A DNA stretch of 64,000 bases, taken from positions 23,285 through 87,284 of the forward strand of contig JAZNCN010000001.1 in NCBI GenBank assembly GCA_045587545.1, read 5' to 3'. This DNA comes from Caccoplasma_A sp045587545 (GTDB lineage Bacteria > Bacteroidota > Bacteroidia > Bacteroidales > G3-4614). The notes beneath the pieces are model-generated. The model ran no database searches and was not told the origin of the DNA. It saw only the letters and a list, made by a program, of their open reading frames with translations. The translations under genes were made by a program, and so were the position numbers. Below are positions 46,763 to 55,754 of the stretch, one piece after another; position 1 is the stretch's first letter, and every line of letters begins with the position of its first letter.

Positions 46763-47380
46763 TCAATCGTCTATACAAAACATCATCTTGCGCCATTTAT
46801 AATAGCCAAATATTGCTATAATGGCATATAAGAGATATAGTCCGGCGGTAAAATACAACTCCTTATAGATATATAATCCTGAACTTACAACATCAACAAC
46901 TATCCACACTAACCACTGCTCAACATATTTACGAGCAAGCATCCACATTGCTACAATGCTTAATGCCGTAGTAAAAGAGTCAATCCATGGTACTGTACTA
47001 TTGGTATATTCTACTAAAAGCCAACTAATAAATAACTGTAAAATAAAATATACAATTACAACACCTAACCAATTTATTTTTGGCATATAAGTTATTGGCA
47101 ACTCCTTTATTACAGGATCTTTTTTACCTATAATTTTAAAGCCATATTTCCACGATAGCCAACCATACAGAGCAATAATAAGATAGTAGATGTTAATCCC
47201 AAAATCGGCATATAAACCTGCGTCATAAAATATGAATAAATATATTGCAGGCATTATTATACTTACAATCCATAAATATATACTTGCCCTATATTCAAGC
47301 CAAAGGTATATAAGACCCGTAACAACACCGACTATTTCCAAGAATTGCTCAAACATTCTAATATAAAAATATATTATCAA
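46763..47380 (-). CDS. PnuC/PnuT-family vitamin transporter (probable thiamine uptake)
   Basis: A 205-aa membrane protein with about seven helices and the PnuC fold (GLIYLWLEYRASIYLWIVSI, IALYGWLSWKYG, VEQWLVWIVVDVVSSGLYIYKELYFTAGLYLLYAIIAIFGYYKWR). PnuC proteins diffuse nicotinamide riboside inward, and PnuT members take thiamine. The adjacent thiamine pyrophosphokinase, which would trap thiamine by phosphorylation, argues for PnuT. Its ATG overlaps the MFS stop codon (ATGA), indicating translational coupling. A second in-frame Met at residue 9 (MFEQ) could be the true start. Confidence 0.85.
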   Translation of the reverse strand: MIIYFYIRMFEQFLEIVGVVTGLIYLWLEYRASIYLWIVSIIMPAIYLFIFYDAGLYADFGINIYYLIIALYGWLSWKYGFKIIGKKDPVIKELPITYMPKINWLGVVIVYFILQLFISWLLVEYTNSTVPWIDSFTTALSIVAMWMLARKYVEQWLVWIVVDVVSSGLYIYKELYFTAGLYLLYAIIAIFGYYKWRKMMFCIDD

Positions 47381-48753
47381 CTTTTAATATTTGGTTCTTC
47401 CAAACCATAGCCATTTTTCTTATCAATTCTTTTCAATAAAACGGCAAATAACATAGCTACTACACCAAGAACCGCAAACACCACCATTGGTAATGTATAG
47501 TTGTATCTTACACTCTCTTCGGTAACCGATGTTATACAATATTTATCAAGTATCCAACCTATTAATAGAGGAAATCCCATCAATCCCCAATTTTGCACCC
47601 AAAATATAAGTGCATATGCAGTTCCTAATTGTTTTTCTTCAATAATTTTAGGAACAGAGGGCCACATCGCCGATGGTACCAAAGAGAATGCAGCTCCCAA
47701 AATAAACATAAGTATTGTAGCAAACCACCAATAGTTAAGAACGGGCAATGCAAAGAAGAGATGAACAAGTACAAGTAACAAAGAGCCAAATATCATAATT
47801 GAAGCTCCGTATCCTTTACGATCGTACATCATTCCAAAGAATGGCGTAAGTACCATTGTTCCAAATGGTAATATAGAAGGTATAATACCGGCAAGAGATG
47901 GTTCTACATTATATTTGTTAATCATCAAATCAGTAGCATACTTCAAGAATGGAAAAACAGCAGAGTAGAAGAATACACAAATAATGGCAATAAGCCAAAA
48001 ACCTCTGTTTTTTACAACCTTTGAAACATCTGAAACCTTAAACTGCTCTTCATCATCTGCATTATTTTCTGCCCCTGCTTGAGCATCAAGTTTTTTATCA
48101 TAAAAGGTATAACCGACAAAGCCTATAAAACCTATACATAAGAACAAAAGACACATTAATATTGGCATTGATTGGTTATAATCAACCAATCTGCCATTCT
48201 CCATAACTCCAAAATACTCAGCAATGGGCATAGCAAACATAAGTGCCATTATAGTACCTATACGAGCAATAGCCACCTGCAAGCCCAAAGCCAAAGCAAT
48301 CTCTTTTCCTTTAAACCACTTTACAATAATTTTTGTAACAGTAATATTCATTATTTCGCAACCAACACCAAAAATCGCAAAGCCTAATGATGCCAATACT
48401 ACCTGCATCTTTATTCCCAAAATTGCACCCTCCGTTGGTAATATTCCCTCTATTGCCAAATATTTAATTGCGGTACCAATAATCATTAATAGTGCTGATG
48501 TCAATCCTGTAAAACGAATACCGAATTTATCAAGTATCAAACCTCCGAAAATTATCATCAACAAGAATACATTCAAATAGCCATACGCACCTGAAAATAT
48601 TCCATAATCTGAACTATTCCACCCCAATTCACTCTCTAAAACACCCTTTAACGGAGCCATAACATCGGTAAGAATATAACCACACATCATTGTAAAAGAT
48701 ACAAGTATCATTACAGTCCATCTTACAGATGCTGAATCGCTTATTTTATGCAT
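47377..48753 (-). CDS. Major facilitator superfamily transporter
   Basis: A 458-aa inner-membrane protein with about 12 helices and MFS motifs GLILDKFGIRFTG (motif A, loop 2-3) and GMMYDRKGYGAS (loop 8-9). KWFKGKEIALALGLQVAIARIG is typical of oxalate/formate- or nitrate-type MFS carriers. The substrate is not evident. It overlaps the PnuC-type gene by 4 bases, so a role linked to thiamine or its precursors is possible by context only. Confidence 0.85.
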   Translation of the reverse strand: MHKISDSASVRWTVMILVSFTMMCGYILTDVMAPLKGVLESELGWNSSDYGIFSGAYGYLNVFLLMIIFGGLILDKFGIRFTGLTSALLMIIGTAIKYLAIEGILPTEGAILGIKMQVVLASLGFAIFGVGCEIMNITVTKIIVKWFKGKEIALALGLQVAIARIGTIMALMFAMPIAEYFGVMENGRLVDYNQSMPILMCLLFLCIGFIGFVGYTFYDKKLDAQAGAENNADDEEQFKVSDVSKVVKNRGFWLIAIICVFFYSAVFPFLKYATDLMINKYNVEPSLAGIIPSILPFGTMVLTPFFGMMYDRKGYGASIMIFGSLLLVLVHLFFALPVLNYWWFATILMFILGAAFSLVPSAMWPSVPKIIEEKQLGTAYALIFWVQNWGLMGFPLLIGWILDKYCITSVTEESVRYNYTLPMVVFAVLGVVAMLFAVLLKRIDKKNGYGLEEPNIKS

Positions 48754-48781
48754 ATTAAATCAATTTTATTAAAGTTATTAT

Positions 48782-50191
48782 TTATCTTTTTTCAAACAAC
48801 ATTACATTCTCTACATGATGAGTATGAGGAAACATATCTACAGGTTGAACATTAACTATTTTATATGCCTCGTTTAACATTGCTGCATCTCTTGCCTGTG
48901 TAGCAGGGTTGCAACTAACATATACAATTTTTTCAGGTGCTGCGGTAAGAATAACGTTTATGACATCTTCATGCATTCCTGCACGTGGTGGGTCTGTAAT
49001 TATTACATCTGGGCGACCATTCTTTTCAACAAAATCATTTGTTAGAATATCTTTCATATCCCCTGCAATAAAATATGTATTGGATATTGAATTTATCTCA
49101 GAATTTACCTTTGCATCTTCAATAGCCTCAGGAACATACTCAATTCCTATAACCTTTGAGGCTCTCTTCGCCACAAAGTTTGCAATGGTTCCTGTACCTG
49201 TATAAAGGTCATATACAAATTCATTACCCGTAAGCCCTGCAAAATCTCTCACTACACTATAAAGGCGATAAGCCTGTTCTGAATTTGTTTGATAAAATGA
49301 TTTTGGACCAACCTTAAATCTCAAATCTTCCATCTGCTCTATAATATGATCTTTCCCTCTCCATACTTTTATAGAAAGATCGTTTATCGTATCGTTACAC
49401 TTTTGGTTTATCACATACAACAACGAAGTAATCTGTGGAAACTCTGCTGATATATGTTGCATCATTGACGATATCTTATCTTTATCGTCTGTAGCAAAAA
49501 TAACAATAAGCATTATCTCTCCTGTTGATGCAGTTCTTATAATAATACCGCGCATATCTCCAACTTGCGCTCTCAAATCGTAGAATGAATATCCGTTATC
49601 AATAGCAAATTTTCTTATTGATAGGCGTATGGAATTTGAAATGTCATTTTGAAGATGACACTCTTTTATATCAAGCACCTTATCAAACATTCCGGGAATA
49701 TGAAATCCGAGAGCATCGCGCGAAGCAAACTCTTGCTGCGAATCAAGCTCCTCTTTGGTAAGCCATGAACGGTTTGAGAATGTAAACTCCAATTTATTTC
49801 TATAATAGTACTGTTTCTCAGAACCCATTATTGTAGAAACTTCAGGAAGTTCAACCTTTCCAATACGCACAAGATTATCAACAACTTGTTGTTGTTTATA
49901 CTCAATTTGTTTGGCATAATCAAGGTGTTGCCACTTACAACCACCACAAACGCCAAAATGACGACATTTAGGTTCAACCCTAAAGGACGAATAATTCTTT
50001 ATATTTTTTATAGAGCCTTCGGCATAACTATTTTTCTTACGGGTAAGCTGAATATCTGCAACATCGCCGGGAGCCGCAAACGGAATAAACACCACTAAAT
50101 CATTAACCCTTGCCACTGCTTTACCTTCTGCAGCAACACCCTTTATCTCAACATCTTCAATAAGGGGTAATTCTCTCTTTTTACGTGCCAA
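48782..50191 (-). CDS. rlmD: 23S rRNA (uracil-5-)-methyltransferase, RlmD/RumA type
   Basis: A 469-aa SAM-dependent RNA methyltransferase. An N-terminal TRAM domain (DVEIKGVAAEGKAVARVNDLVVFIPFAAPGD) and an Fe-S cluster site CRHFGVCGGCKWQH (about 77-90) precede the Rossmann domain with FYQTNSEQAYRLY, VYDLYTGTGTIANF (SAM site), IITDPPRAGMH and the catalytic Cys in VSCNPATQARD. The four-cysteine cluster favours RlmD/RlmCD over TrmA. Which uracil is methylated cannot be read from sequence. Confidence 0.9.
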   Translation of the reverse strand: MARKKRELPLIEDVEIKGVAAEGKAVARVNDLVVFIPFAAPGDVADIQLTRKKNSYAEGSIKNIKNYSSFRVEPKCRHFGVCGGCKWQHLDYAKQIEYKQQQVVDNLVRIGKVELPEVSTIMGSEKQYYYRNKLEFTFSNRSWLTKEELDSQQEFASRDALGFHIPGMFDKVLDIKECHLQNDISNSIRLSIRKFAIDNGYSFYDLRAQVGDMRGIIIRTASTGEIMLIVIFATDDKDKISSMMQHISAEFPQITSLLYVINQKCNDTINDLSIKVWRGKDHIIEQMEDLRFKVGPKSFYQTNSEQAYRLYSVVRDFAGLTGNEFVYDLYTGTGTIANFVAKRASKVIGIEYVPEAIEDAKVNSEINSISNTYFIAGDMKDILTNDFVEKNGRPDVIITDPPRAGMHEDVINVILTAAPEKIVYVSCNPATQARDAAMLNEAYKIVNVQPVDMFPHTHHVENVMLFEKR

Positions 50192-50358
50192 TTTTTTCTT
50201 TATTTATCCTAATTATTATTCAATTTATCAAACTTGTTTCATCTACTCAACAAAGCAGATTATTTCAAAAAAAATTCTTTCAAAGTTACACATAATTGAC
50301 GGAATTAGACCTATAAAATATTTTTTTTAATTTTTTTATCAATTCGCCCCTCCCCCTC

Positions 50359-50389
50359 TTGCAAAATCAGAGTTATATTATTACTTTTG
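50359..50389 (+). promoter_or_regulatory. Promoter of ppdK
   Basis: TTG at 50359-50361, a 20-base spacer and TACTTTTG at 50382-50389 (TAnnTTTG). A GC-rich tract CGCCCCTCCCCC lies just upstream. The ATG follows 70 bases later. The 268-base gap holds no gene. Confidence 0.6.
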
Positions 50390-50459
50390 TAATTGGTTCA
50401 GACAAAAAGAACAAAAAAAACAATTTATTAATCATTATATTAACTAACACATTTAAAGA

Positions 50460-53171
50460 ATGAAGAGAGTTTATACCTTCGGTAACGGACAAGCAGAAGG
50501 CCGTGCCGATATGAAAAATCTTCTCGGAGGTAAAGGTGCTAACCTTGCTGAAATGAACCTTATCGGTGTTCCTGTTCCTCCGGGCTTTACCATCACAACA
50601 GAAGTTTGTACTACCTACACTAAAGAGGGTAAAGATGCAGTTGTTGCAATGATAAAAGAAGACGTTGAGAAAGCAATTGCTCACGTTGAGAATCTAATGG
50701 GTACAAAATTCGGTGATGCTAAAAATCCTCTATTGGTATCGGTTCGCTCAGGAGCTCGTGTTTCTATGCCCGGTATGATGGATACAGTTCTTAACCTTGG
50801 TATCACAGAAGAGGTAGCAGAAGGTATTGCAGAAAAATCAGGTAACCCTCGCTTCGCATGGGACTCATACAGACGTTTCGTTCAAATGTACGGAGACGTT
50901 GTTCTTGGTATGAAACCAAAAAGCAAAACAGACATTGACCCCTTTGAGGAGGTTATGGACAAAGTAAAAGAGGCTAAAGGTGTAAAATTAGATACTGAAC
51001 TTGATGTTGAAGATCTTAAAGAGTTGGTAAAACTTTTCAAGAGCGCAGTTAAAGAGAGAACCGGCAAAGATTTCCCCGACAATCCTTGGGAGCAACTTTG
51101 GGGTGCTATCTGTGCAGTATTTGACAGCTGGATGAACGAGCGCGCTATCTACTACCGCCGAATGAACCAAATTCCCGAAGAATGGGGTACTGCTGTAAAC
51201 GTACAAGCAATGGTATTCGGTAACATGGGTAACACATCGGCAACCGGTGTTGCATTTACCCGTGACGCTGCAACAGGAGAGGACATTTTCAACGGTGAGT
51301 ACCTAATCAACGCACAAGGTGAGGACGTTGTAGCAGGTATCCGCACACCTCAACAAATCACAATCGAGGGTTCACGTCGCTGGGCAAAACTTCAAGGAAT
51401 TAGCGAAGAGGAACGTGCTTCAAAATATCCTTCTCTTGAAGAGGCTATGCCTGAGTGTGCAAAAGACCTTATCGAGACTCAACAAAAATTGGAAGACTAC
51501 TTTACAGATATGCAAGACCTTGAGTTTACTATCCAAGATGGTAAATTGTGGTTATTGCAAACTCGTAACGGAAAACGTACAGGTGCTGCCATGGTAAAAA
51601 TTGCTATGGATATGCTTCGCGACGGACAAATTGACGAGAAGACCGTATTGAAACGTATGGAGCCTCAAAAACTTGACGAGTTGCTACACCCAATCTTTGA
51701 CAAAGTAGCTCTTAAAGAGGCACGTGTAATGGCGAAAGGTCTTCCCGCATCTCCCGGTGCTGCATCAGGTCAAATCGTATTCTTTGCTGACGATGCTGAG
51801 GCATGGGCTGAGAAACGTAAAAAAGTTATCCTTGTTCGTATTGAGACTTCTCCCGAAGACCTTCGCGGTATGAACGTAGCACAAGGTATCCTTACAGCAC
51901 GTGGTGGTATGACATCACACGCAGCAGTTGTTGCTCGCGGTATGGGAAAATGTTGTGTATCAGGAGCAGGAGAAATCATTATTGATTACAAAGCTCGTAC
52001 AATTGAGATGAGCGGTAAAGTATATAAAGAGGGCGATTGGATTTCATTGAATGGATCAACAGGTGAAGTTTACGACGGTCAAGTAAGAACTGTCGAGGCC
52101 GACCTAAGTGGTGACTTCGGTGCTATCATGGATATCGCTGAAAAATTCACTCAAATGGACGTTCGCACAAATGCTGATACTCCTCGCGATGCTGAAACTG
52201 CTCGCCGTTTTGGAGCAAAAGGTATTGGTCTTTGCCGTACAGAGCATATGTTCTTTGAAGGCGACCGTATCAAAGCAATGCGTGAAATGATTCTTTCAAA
52301 AGACGAAGAGGGACGCCGTGAGGCTCTTAAAAAACTTCTTCCAATGCAACGTCAAGACTTCTACGGAATCTTCAAAGCAATGGACGGATTTGGCGTTACT
52401 ATCCGCCTACTCGATCCTCCTCTACACGAATTCGTACCTCATCAATTAGCAACTCAAAAAGAGCTTGCTGAAGAGATGGGCTTAACAATAGAAGAGGTTA
52501 AGAACGCTGTTGATTCACTTGCAGAGTTCAACCCAATGTTAGGACACCGTGGTTGCCGTCTTGGATGTACATATCCTGAGATTACAGAGATGCAAGCTCG
52601 CGCTATCATTGAGGCAGCAATGGACGCTCAAGCAGAAGGCGTAAAAGTAACTCCCGAAATCATGGTTCCACTTGTAGGATCTTTGAACGAGTTAAAAATG
52701 CAAGCTGAGGTTATCACAACTACTGCAGAGAAAGTATTTGCAGAGCGTGGCGCAAAAGTTGACTATAAGATTGGTACAATGATTGAGGTTCCTCGTGCTG
52801 CTCTTACAGCTGATAAGATTGCAGAGGTTGCAGATTTCTTCTCATTCGGTACTAACGACCTTACTCAAATGACATTCGGATTCTCTCGCGATGACGCAGG
52901 AAAATTCTTGAAAGTTTACCAAGAGAAAGGTATCTTGAAAAACGATCCATTCCAAATCTTAGATCAAGAAGGTGTTGGACAACTTGTTAAAATGGGTACT
53001 GAAAAAGGACGTTCAACTAAGAGCCACTTAAAAGTTGGTATCTGTGGAGAACACGGAGGTGAACCTTCATCAGTTAAATTCTGTGCTTCACTTGGTATGA
53101 ACTACGTAAGTTGTAGCCCATTCCGCGTGCCTATCGCTCGCGTTGCTGCTGCTCAGGCGGCTGTTGAATAA
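50460..53171 (+). CDS. ppdK: Pyruvate, phosphate dikinase
   Basis: A 903-aa enzyme interconverting pyruvate + ATP + Pi and phosphoenolpyruvate + AMP + PPi. The N-terminal ATP-grasp domain has GNGQAEGRADMKNLLGGKGANLAEM and SVRSGARVSMPGMMDTVLNLG. The phospho-His is in ARGGMTSHAAVVARGMGKCCV (about 478-498), and the C-terminal PEP barrel contains GIGLCRTEHMFF, GTNDLTQMTFG and the catalytic Cys region KVGICGEHGGEPSS. The gene uses far more C-ending codons than its neighbours, consistent with high expression. The plus-strand prophage begins shortly after its terminator. Confidence 0.98.
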   Translation: MKRVYTFGNGQAEGRADMKNLLGGKGANLAEMNLIGVPVPPGFTITTEVCTTYTKEGKDAVVAMIKEDVEKAIAHVENLMGTKFGDAKNPLLVSVRSGARVSMPGMMDTVLNLGITEEVAEGIAEKSGNPRFAWDSYRRFVQMYGDVVLGMKPKSKTDIDPFEEVMDKVKEAKGVKLDTELDVEDLKELVKLFKSAVKERTGKDFPDNPWEQLWGAICAVFDSWMNERAIYYRRMNQIPEEWGTAVNVQAMVFGNMGNTSATGVAFTRDAATGEDIFNGEYLINAQGEDVVAGIRTPQQITIEGSRRWAKLQGISEEERASKYPSLEEAMPECAKDLIETQQKLEDYFTDMQDLEFTIQDGKLWLLQTRNGKRTGAAMVKIAMDMLRDGQIDEKTVLKRMEPQKLDELLHPIFDKVALKEARVMAKGLPASPGAASGQIVFFADDAEAWAEKRKKVILVRIETSPEDLRGMNVAQGILTARGGMTSHAAVVARGMGKCCVSGAGEIIIDYKARTIEMSGKVYKEGDWISLNGSTGEVYDGQVRTVEADLSGDFGAIMDIAEKFTQMDVRTNADTPRDAETARRFGAKGIGLCRTEHMFFEGDRIKAMREMILSKDEEGRREALKKLLPMQRQDFYGIFKAMDGFGVTIRLLDPPLHEFVPHQLATQKELAEEMGLTIEEVKNAVDSLAEFNPMLGHRGCRLGCTYPEITEMQARAIIEAAMDAQAEGVKVTPEIMVPLVGSLNELKMQAEVITTTAEKVFAERGAKVDYKIGTMIEVPRAALTADKIAEVADFFSFGTNDLTQMTFGFSRDDAGKFLKVYQEKGILKNDPFQILDQEGVGQLVKMGTEKGRSTKSHLKVGICGEHGGEPSSVKFCASLGMNYVSCSPFRVPIARVAAAQAAVE

Positions 53172-53201
53172 AACAAGTATTATGACTGATACTTAGATAT
53201 T

Positions 53202-53240
53202 TAGGCGGTAGGCTTTTCAAATACAGAGGCTTACCGCCTA
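53202..53240 (+). terminator. Hairpin terminator after ppdK
   Basis: TAGGCGGTA (53202-53210) pairs with TACCGCCTA (53232-53240), and the stem can extend inward by a mismatch and two more pairs. It begins 31 bases after the stop. The T run is weak. Confidence 0.6.
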
Positions 53241-53297
53241 TATTATATAATGTACGCACGAGCATTTTGCTCAAAAAATGTGCAGAATGAACACAAA

Positions 53298-53351
53298 TGT
53301 TGTACAATAGTTAGCTGGTTTTTACAACAGTGTTGTACGGGTGTTGTACAA
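53298..53351 (+). promoter_or_regulatory. Phased TGTTGTAC repeats upstream of the integrase
   Basis: TGTTGTAC occurs at 53298, 53331 and 53342, so spacings are 33 and 11 bases, multiples of one helical turn. An inverted ACAAC-AGT-GTTGT at 53324-53336 overlaps the middle copy. Such phased short repeats next to an int gene suggest arm-type integrase sites or an excisionase/repressor operator. Confidence 0.5.
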
Positions 53352-53462
53352 ATGGTATTGCCGAGATATGAGCAAATTATGATAAAATATGTCGTAACCT
53401 ATTGGAACACGATACAAACACTTTGGAACACAGTTTATGATTAACAATTAAAAATAACAAAC

Positions 53463-54941
53463 ATGGCAACATTGAAAGCAGTAGTAAGAACAGCAAGAGC
53501 TGACGGTTTTTACCCTGTATATATCAGGGTAACACATCATCGCCTTTCTTCGTTCATCAAAACAGACAAGATGGTTACTAAAAAGGAACTGACCAAGACT
53601 AACGAGATTAAAGACCCCTACGTACTTCAATACTGTACGCAAAAGATTTTAGAGTTCAATGAACGACTAAACAAAAAAGAGATTGAGCATTGGACCGCAA
53701 AGGAGATTGCGGAGTTCCTAACTTATGGCAATGATGATATTTGCTTCTCGGACTACGCTCGTACGCACATTGCTCGTATGATTGACAATGGGCAAGAGAG
53801 AAATGCTAAAAACTATAAATTGGCATTGCAACACCTTGAGCGATTTTGCGGCACTACAAAAGTGATGTTTTCTCACTTCACTTCACAATTGATGAATAGA
53901 TGGATTAAGTCATTAGAGAGTACGCATAGAGCAAAAGAAATGTACCCTATCTGTATGCGACAGGTTTTCAAGGCAGCGCAGTTGGAGTACAACGACTATG
54001 ACACAGGACTTATCCGCATCAAGACCAATCCGTGGGTTAAGGTGGAAATCCCTGCGGCTGACAAGGCGGAGAAACTTGCTATTACTCCTGAAGCGTGCCG
54101 GGCATTCTTCTCGTTCCCTCTCCCAGACAGCAAGATGAAGTTCCCATTGACGGAGTTCGGACGTGATATTGCTATGATGGTCCTTTGCTTGGCAGGAATC
54201 AACACTGTGGACCTGTTTAACCTGCGGAAGAAAGACTATGAGAACGGCATCATTCGTTACCAACGTGCAAAGACACGCAAGAGCCGTTCTGATGGTGCGT
54301 ATATGGAAATGCGTGTGCCTGCAATAATTCAGCCGTTGTTTGATAAGTATCTTAACACGACAGACAGCGAACGTCTGTTCAACTTCTATCAACGTATGGG
54401 AACATCGGACAGCTTCAATGCAAACGCTAATAGCGGCATAAAGCAGATATGCAAGGCAATGGAACTGCCGAAAGAGGATTGGTATTCTGTCTATACGTTC
54501 CGGCACACGTGGGGTACGGTGGCGCAGAACGATGTCCGTGCCTCTATATCGGATGTGGCTTTTGCGATGAACCATAGTAGCGGACACAAGGTTACACGTG
54601 GATATATTAAGATTGATTTTTCTCCTGCATGGGAGTTGAACGACAAAGTGATTGACTTCATATTCTTCTCTGGCAAGACTTCGACCAGAGAGCAGAAACA
54701 GGAGGATACACATTTTAGATTATCGTATCGCTTTATGGTGAATGCTGCCGCATATCACAATGGGCAGAACGTGGCAGAACTAACGGACGTAGGCTTCAAC
54801 AACGTGGATGAGGTTATTGCCCGGCTCGTTACTATGCTTCCTGAGGATATTCCCAATCGCTCAATCGTAATGTTTAAAATCGTCAATCTCGACAAGAACC
54901 AAACTGTGGTGTACCAACGACAGAAAGGAAAGGGTTTCTGA
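53463..54941 (+). CDS. int: Tyrosine-type site-specific recombinase (integrase)
   Basis: A 492-aa integrase. An N-terminal arm-binding/SAM-like region (about 1-200) precedes the catalytic domain. Visible active-site residues are Lys in RYQRAKTRK (about 270), Arg347 with His348 and Trp350 in YTFRHTWGT, His371 in MNHSSGH and the nucleophile Tyr381 in GYIKI. The position of the first catalytic Arg is Asn247 (LAGINTVDLFNL), a substitution class known from IntDOT of CTnDOT, which has Ser there. About 110 residues follow the catalytic Tyr, longer than usual. G+C is clearly higher than in flanking host genes (27 of 60 in 54181-54240). Confidence 0.92.
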   Translation: MATLKAVVRTARADGFYPVYIRVTHHRLSSFIKTDKMVTKKELTKTNEIKDPYVLQYCTQKILEFNERLNKKEIEHWTAKEIAEFLTYGNDDICFSDYARTHIARMIDNGQERNAKNYKLALQHLERFCGTTKVMFSHFTSQLMNRWIKSLESTHRAKEMYPICMRQVFKAAQLEYNDYDTGLIRIKTNPWVKVEIPAADKAEKLAITPEACRAFFSFPLPDSKMKFPLTEFGRDIAMMVLCLAGINTVDLFNLRKKDYENGIIRYQRAKTRKSRSDGAYMEMRVPAIIQPLFDKYLNTTDSERLFNFYQRMGTSDSFNANANSGIKQICKAMELPKEDWYSVYTFRHTWGTVAQNDVRASISDVAFAMNHSSGHKVTRGYIKIDFSPAWELNDKVIDFIFFSGKTSTREQKQEDTHFRLSYRFMVNAAAYHNGQNVAELTDVGFNNVDEVIARLVTMLPEDIPNRSIVMFKIVNLDKNQTVVYQRQKGKGF

Positions 54942-54970
54942 CCTTTTTCGTAAAGCCACGAATATGATGC

Positions 54971-55010
54971 AAGCCTACAAGGAGTTTCTCTTTGTGGGCT
55001 TTCTCTTTTT
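54971..55010 (+). terminator. Terminator after the integrase gene
   Basis: AAGCCTACAA pairs imperfectly with TTTGTGGGCTT and is followed by TTCTCTTTTT, starting 30 bases after the integrase stop. Confidence 0.6.
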
Positions 55011-55028
55011 ATTAAATACTAAAAAAAA

Positions 55029-55275
55029 TTCTCACGTGCGTGTACGCACGCGCAGTTGATGTAGTAGATATATATTATATTATGAAATATATACGAAGTA
55101 TATATGAATAATATAAAAGGATTTCCGAGGAAATCCGAAGAAAAGGATTATAAATGTACAATTATTATAATAAATGTACAATAATAGGGTATTTCTTCAG
55201 AAGAAATGAGGTATAAATGTACAATAATAGTTATAACTTCGGAATTTTTCGGAGGAAATCCGAAGAAATGTATGG
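55029..55275. promoter_or_regulatory. Iteron- and palindrome-rich control region of the element
   Basis: The 436-base gap after the integrase has no gene. It holds CGTGCGT-GT-ACGCACG near 55035; three copies of ATAAATGTACAAT at 55150, 55170 and 55213; GGATTTC-CGAG-GAAATCC near 55120; the palindrome ATTTCTTC-A-GAAGAAAT at 55191-55207; and CTTCGGAATTT...AAATCCGAAG near 55238-55266. Direct repeats of this kind fit a repressor operator or a replication/excision control site. Confidence 0.5.
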
Positions 55276-55281
55276 AAGCAT

Positions 55282-55312
55282 AAAAAAGCGGTGTTCAGTG
55301 ATGAACACCGCT
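55282..55312 (-). terminator. Terminator of the minus-strand phage-type gene
   Basis: A perfect 11-bp stem AGCGGTGTTCA/TGAACACCGCT with a 4-base loop; on the minus strand it is followed by six T. It lies 66 bases past the stop at 55378. Confidence 0.8.
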
Positions 55313-55377
55313 CAAACAAACTGTATTTATATCATTATGGGCAATTAACCTCTGCGTCTAAAGTAGAAGGGTTTAGA

Positions 55378-55662
55378 TTATTCTTCATCTTCATTTGAAA
55401 GTTCAATCAATTTATCTTCAATTGTTTTTTCGGTTGAAGATGTTATATCAAGATTTGTCGCTTGTAGTTTTGGTAATACATAAGCTGCAAGTTTCTCCAT
55501 TGCTGTTATTCTATCTTTACTGTCCAAATCAGCAAGATCTTCAATAAATGTATGAGAATTAAAATAATCATCTACTGCATCTGCTATTGCTTTTCTCACA
55601 ATTGCAGATGTTTTATTGGGTGTCCCTGCTTTTCTTCCTCCTGTTTTTTTCCCTATTGCCAT
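55378..55662 (-). CDS. Small phage-type protein, terminase-small-subunit-like
   Basis: A 94-aa protein starting MAIGKKTGGRKAGTPNKTS, a basic Gly/Lys-rich opening shared by many small DNA-binding proteins of Bacteroidetes phages, including DUF5681-like and small-terminase proteins. The rest is helical and acidic (AIVRKAIADAVDDYFNS ... AMEKLAAYVLPKLQATNLD). The upstream ATG at 55698 is unlikely because a TAATTTTG promoter element overlaps it. It is transcribed alone and divergently from the virion-protein genes. A packaging role is inference. Confidence 0.6.
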   Translation of the reverse strand: MAIGKKTGGRKAGTPNKTSAIVRKAIADAVDDYFNSHTFIEDLADLDSKDRITAMEKLAAYVLPKLQATNLDITSSTEKTIEDKLIELSNEDEE

Positions 55663-55695
55663 AAACTTTAAAAGTAAAAAGTTAAACCGCATGTG

Positions 55696-55703
55696 CAAAA
55701 TTA
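55696..55703 (-). promoter_or_regulatory. Putative promoter -7 element for the small phage-type gene
   Basis: The minus strand reads TAATTTTG, 34 bases before the ATG at 55662. Its position supports that ATG over the one at 55698. Confidence 0.5.
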
Positions 55704-55754
55704 TCTCTTTATCTTAGTTGCAGTTTTATAACTTTTAATAATTAATAAATAATT

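Noticed and set aside
48754..48781. TPP riboswitch before the MFS-PnuC-thiamine pyrophosphokinase operon
   Set aside because: Only 28 bases separate it from rlmD, and no thi-box sequence is visible.
53250..53444. 64-codon plus-strand ORF between ppdK and the integrase
   Set aside because: It overlaps the phased repeats, is rich in Cys and Val without any domain pattern, and has no plausible promoter; better explained as non-coding attachment DNA.
53913..54713. 266-codon minus-strand ORF opposite the integrase
   Set aside because: It is antisense to a gene with clear catalytic motifs; its product is Cys/His/Arg-rich with no fold signature.
55029..55275. CRISPR array
   Set aside because: Only three short 13-base repeats at unequal spacing (20 and 43 bases), no spacers of constant size and no cas genes anywhere in the window.
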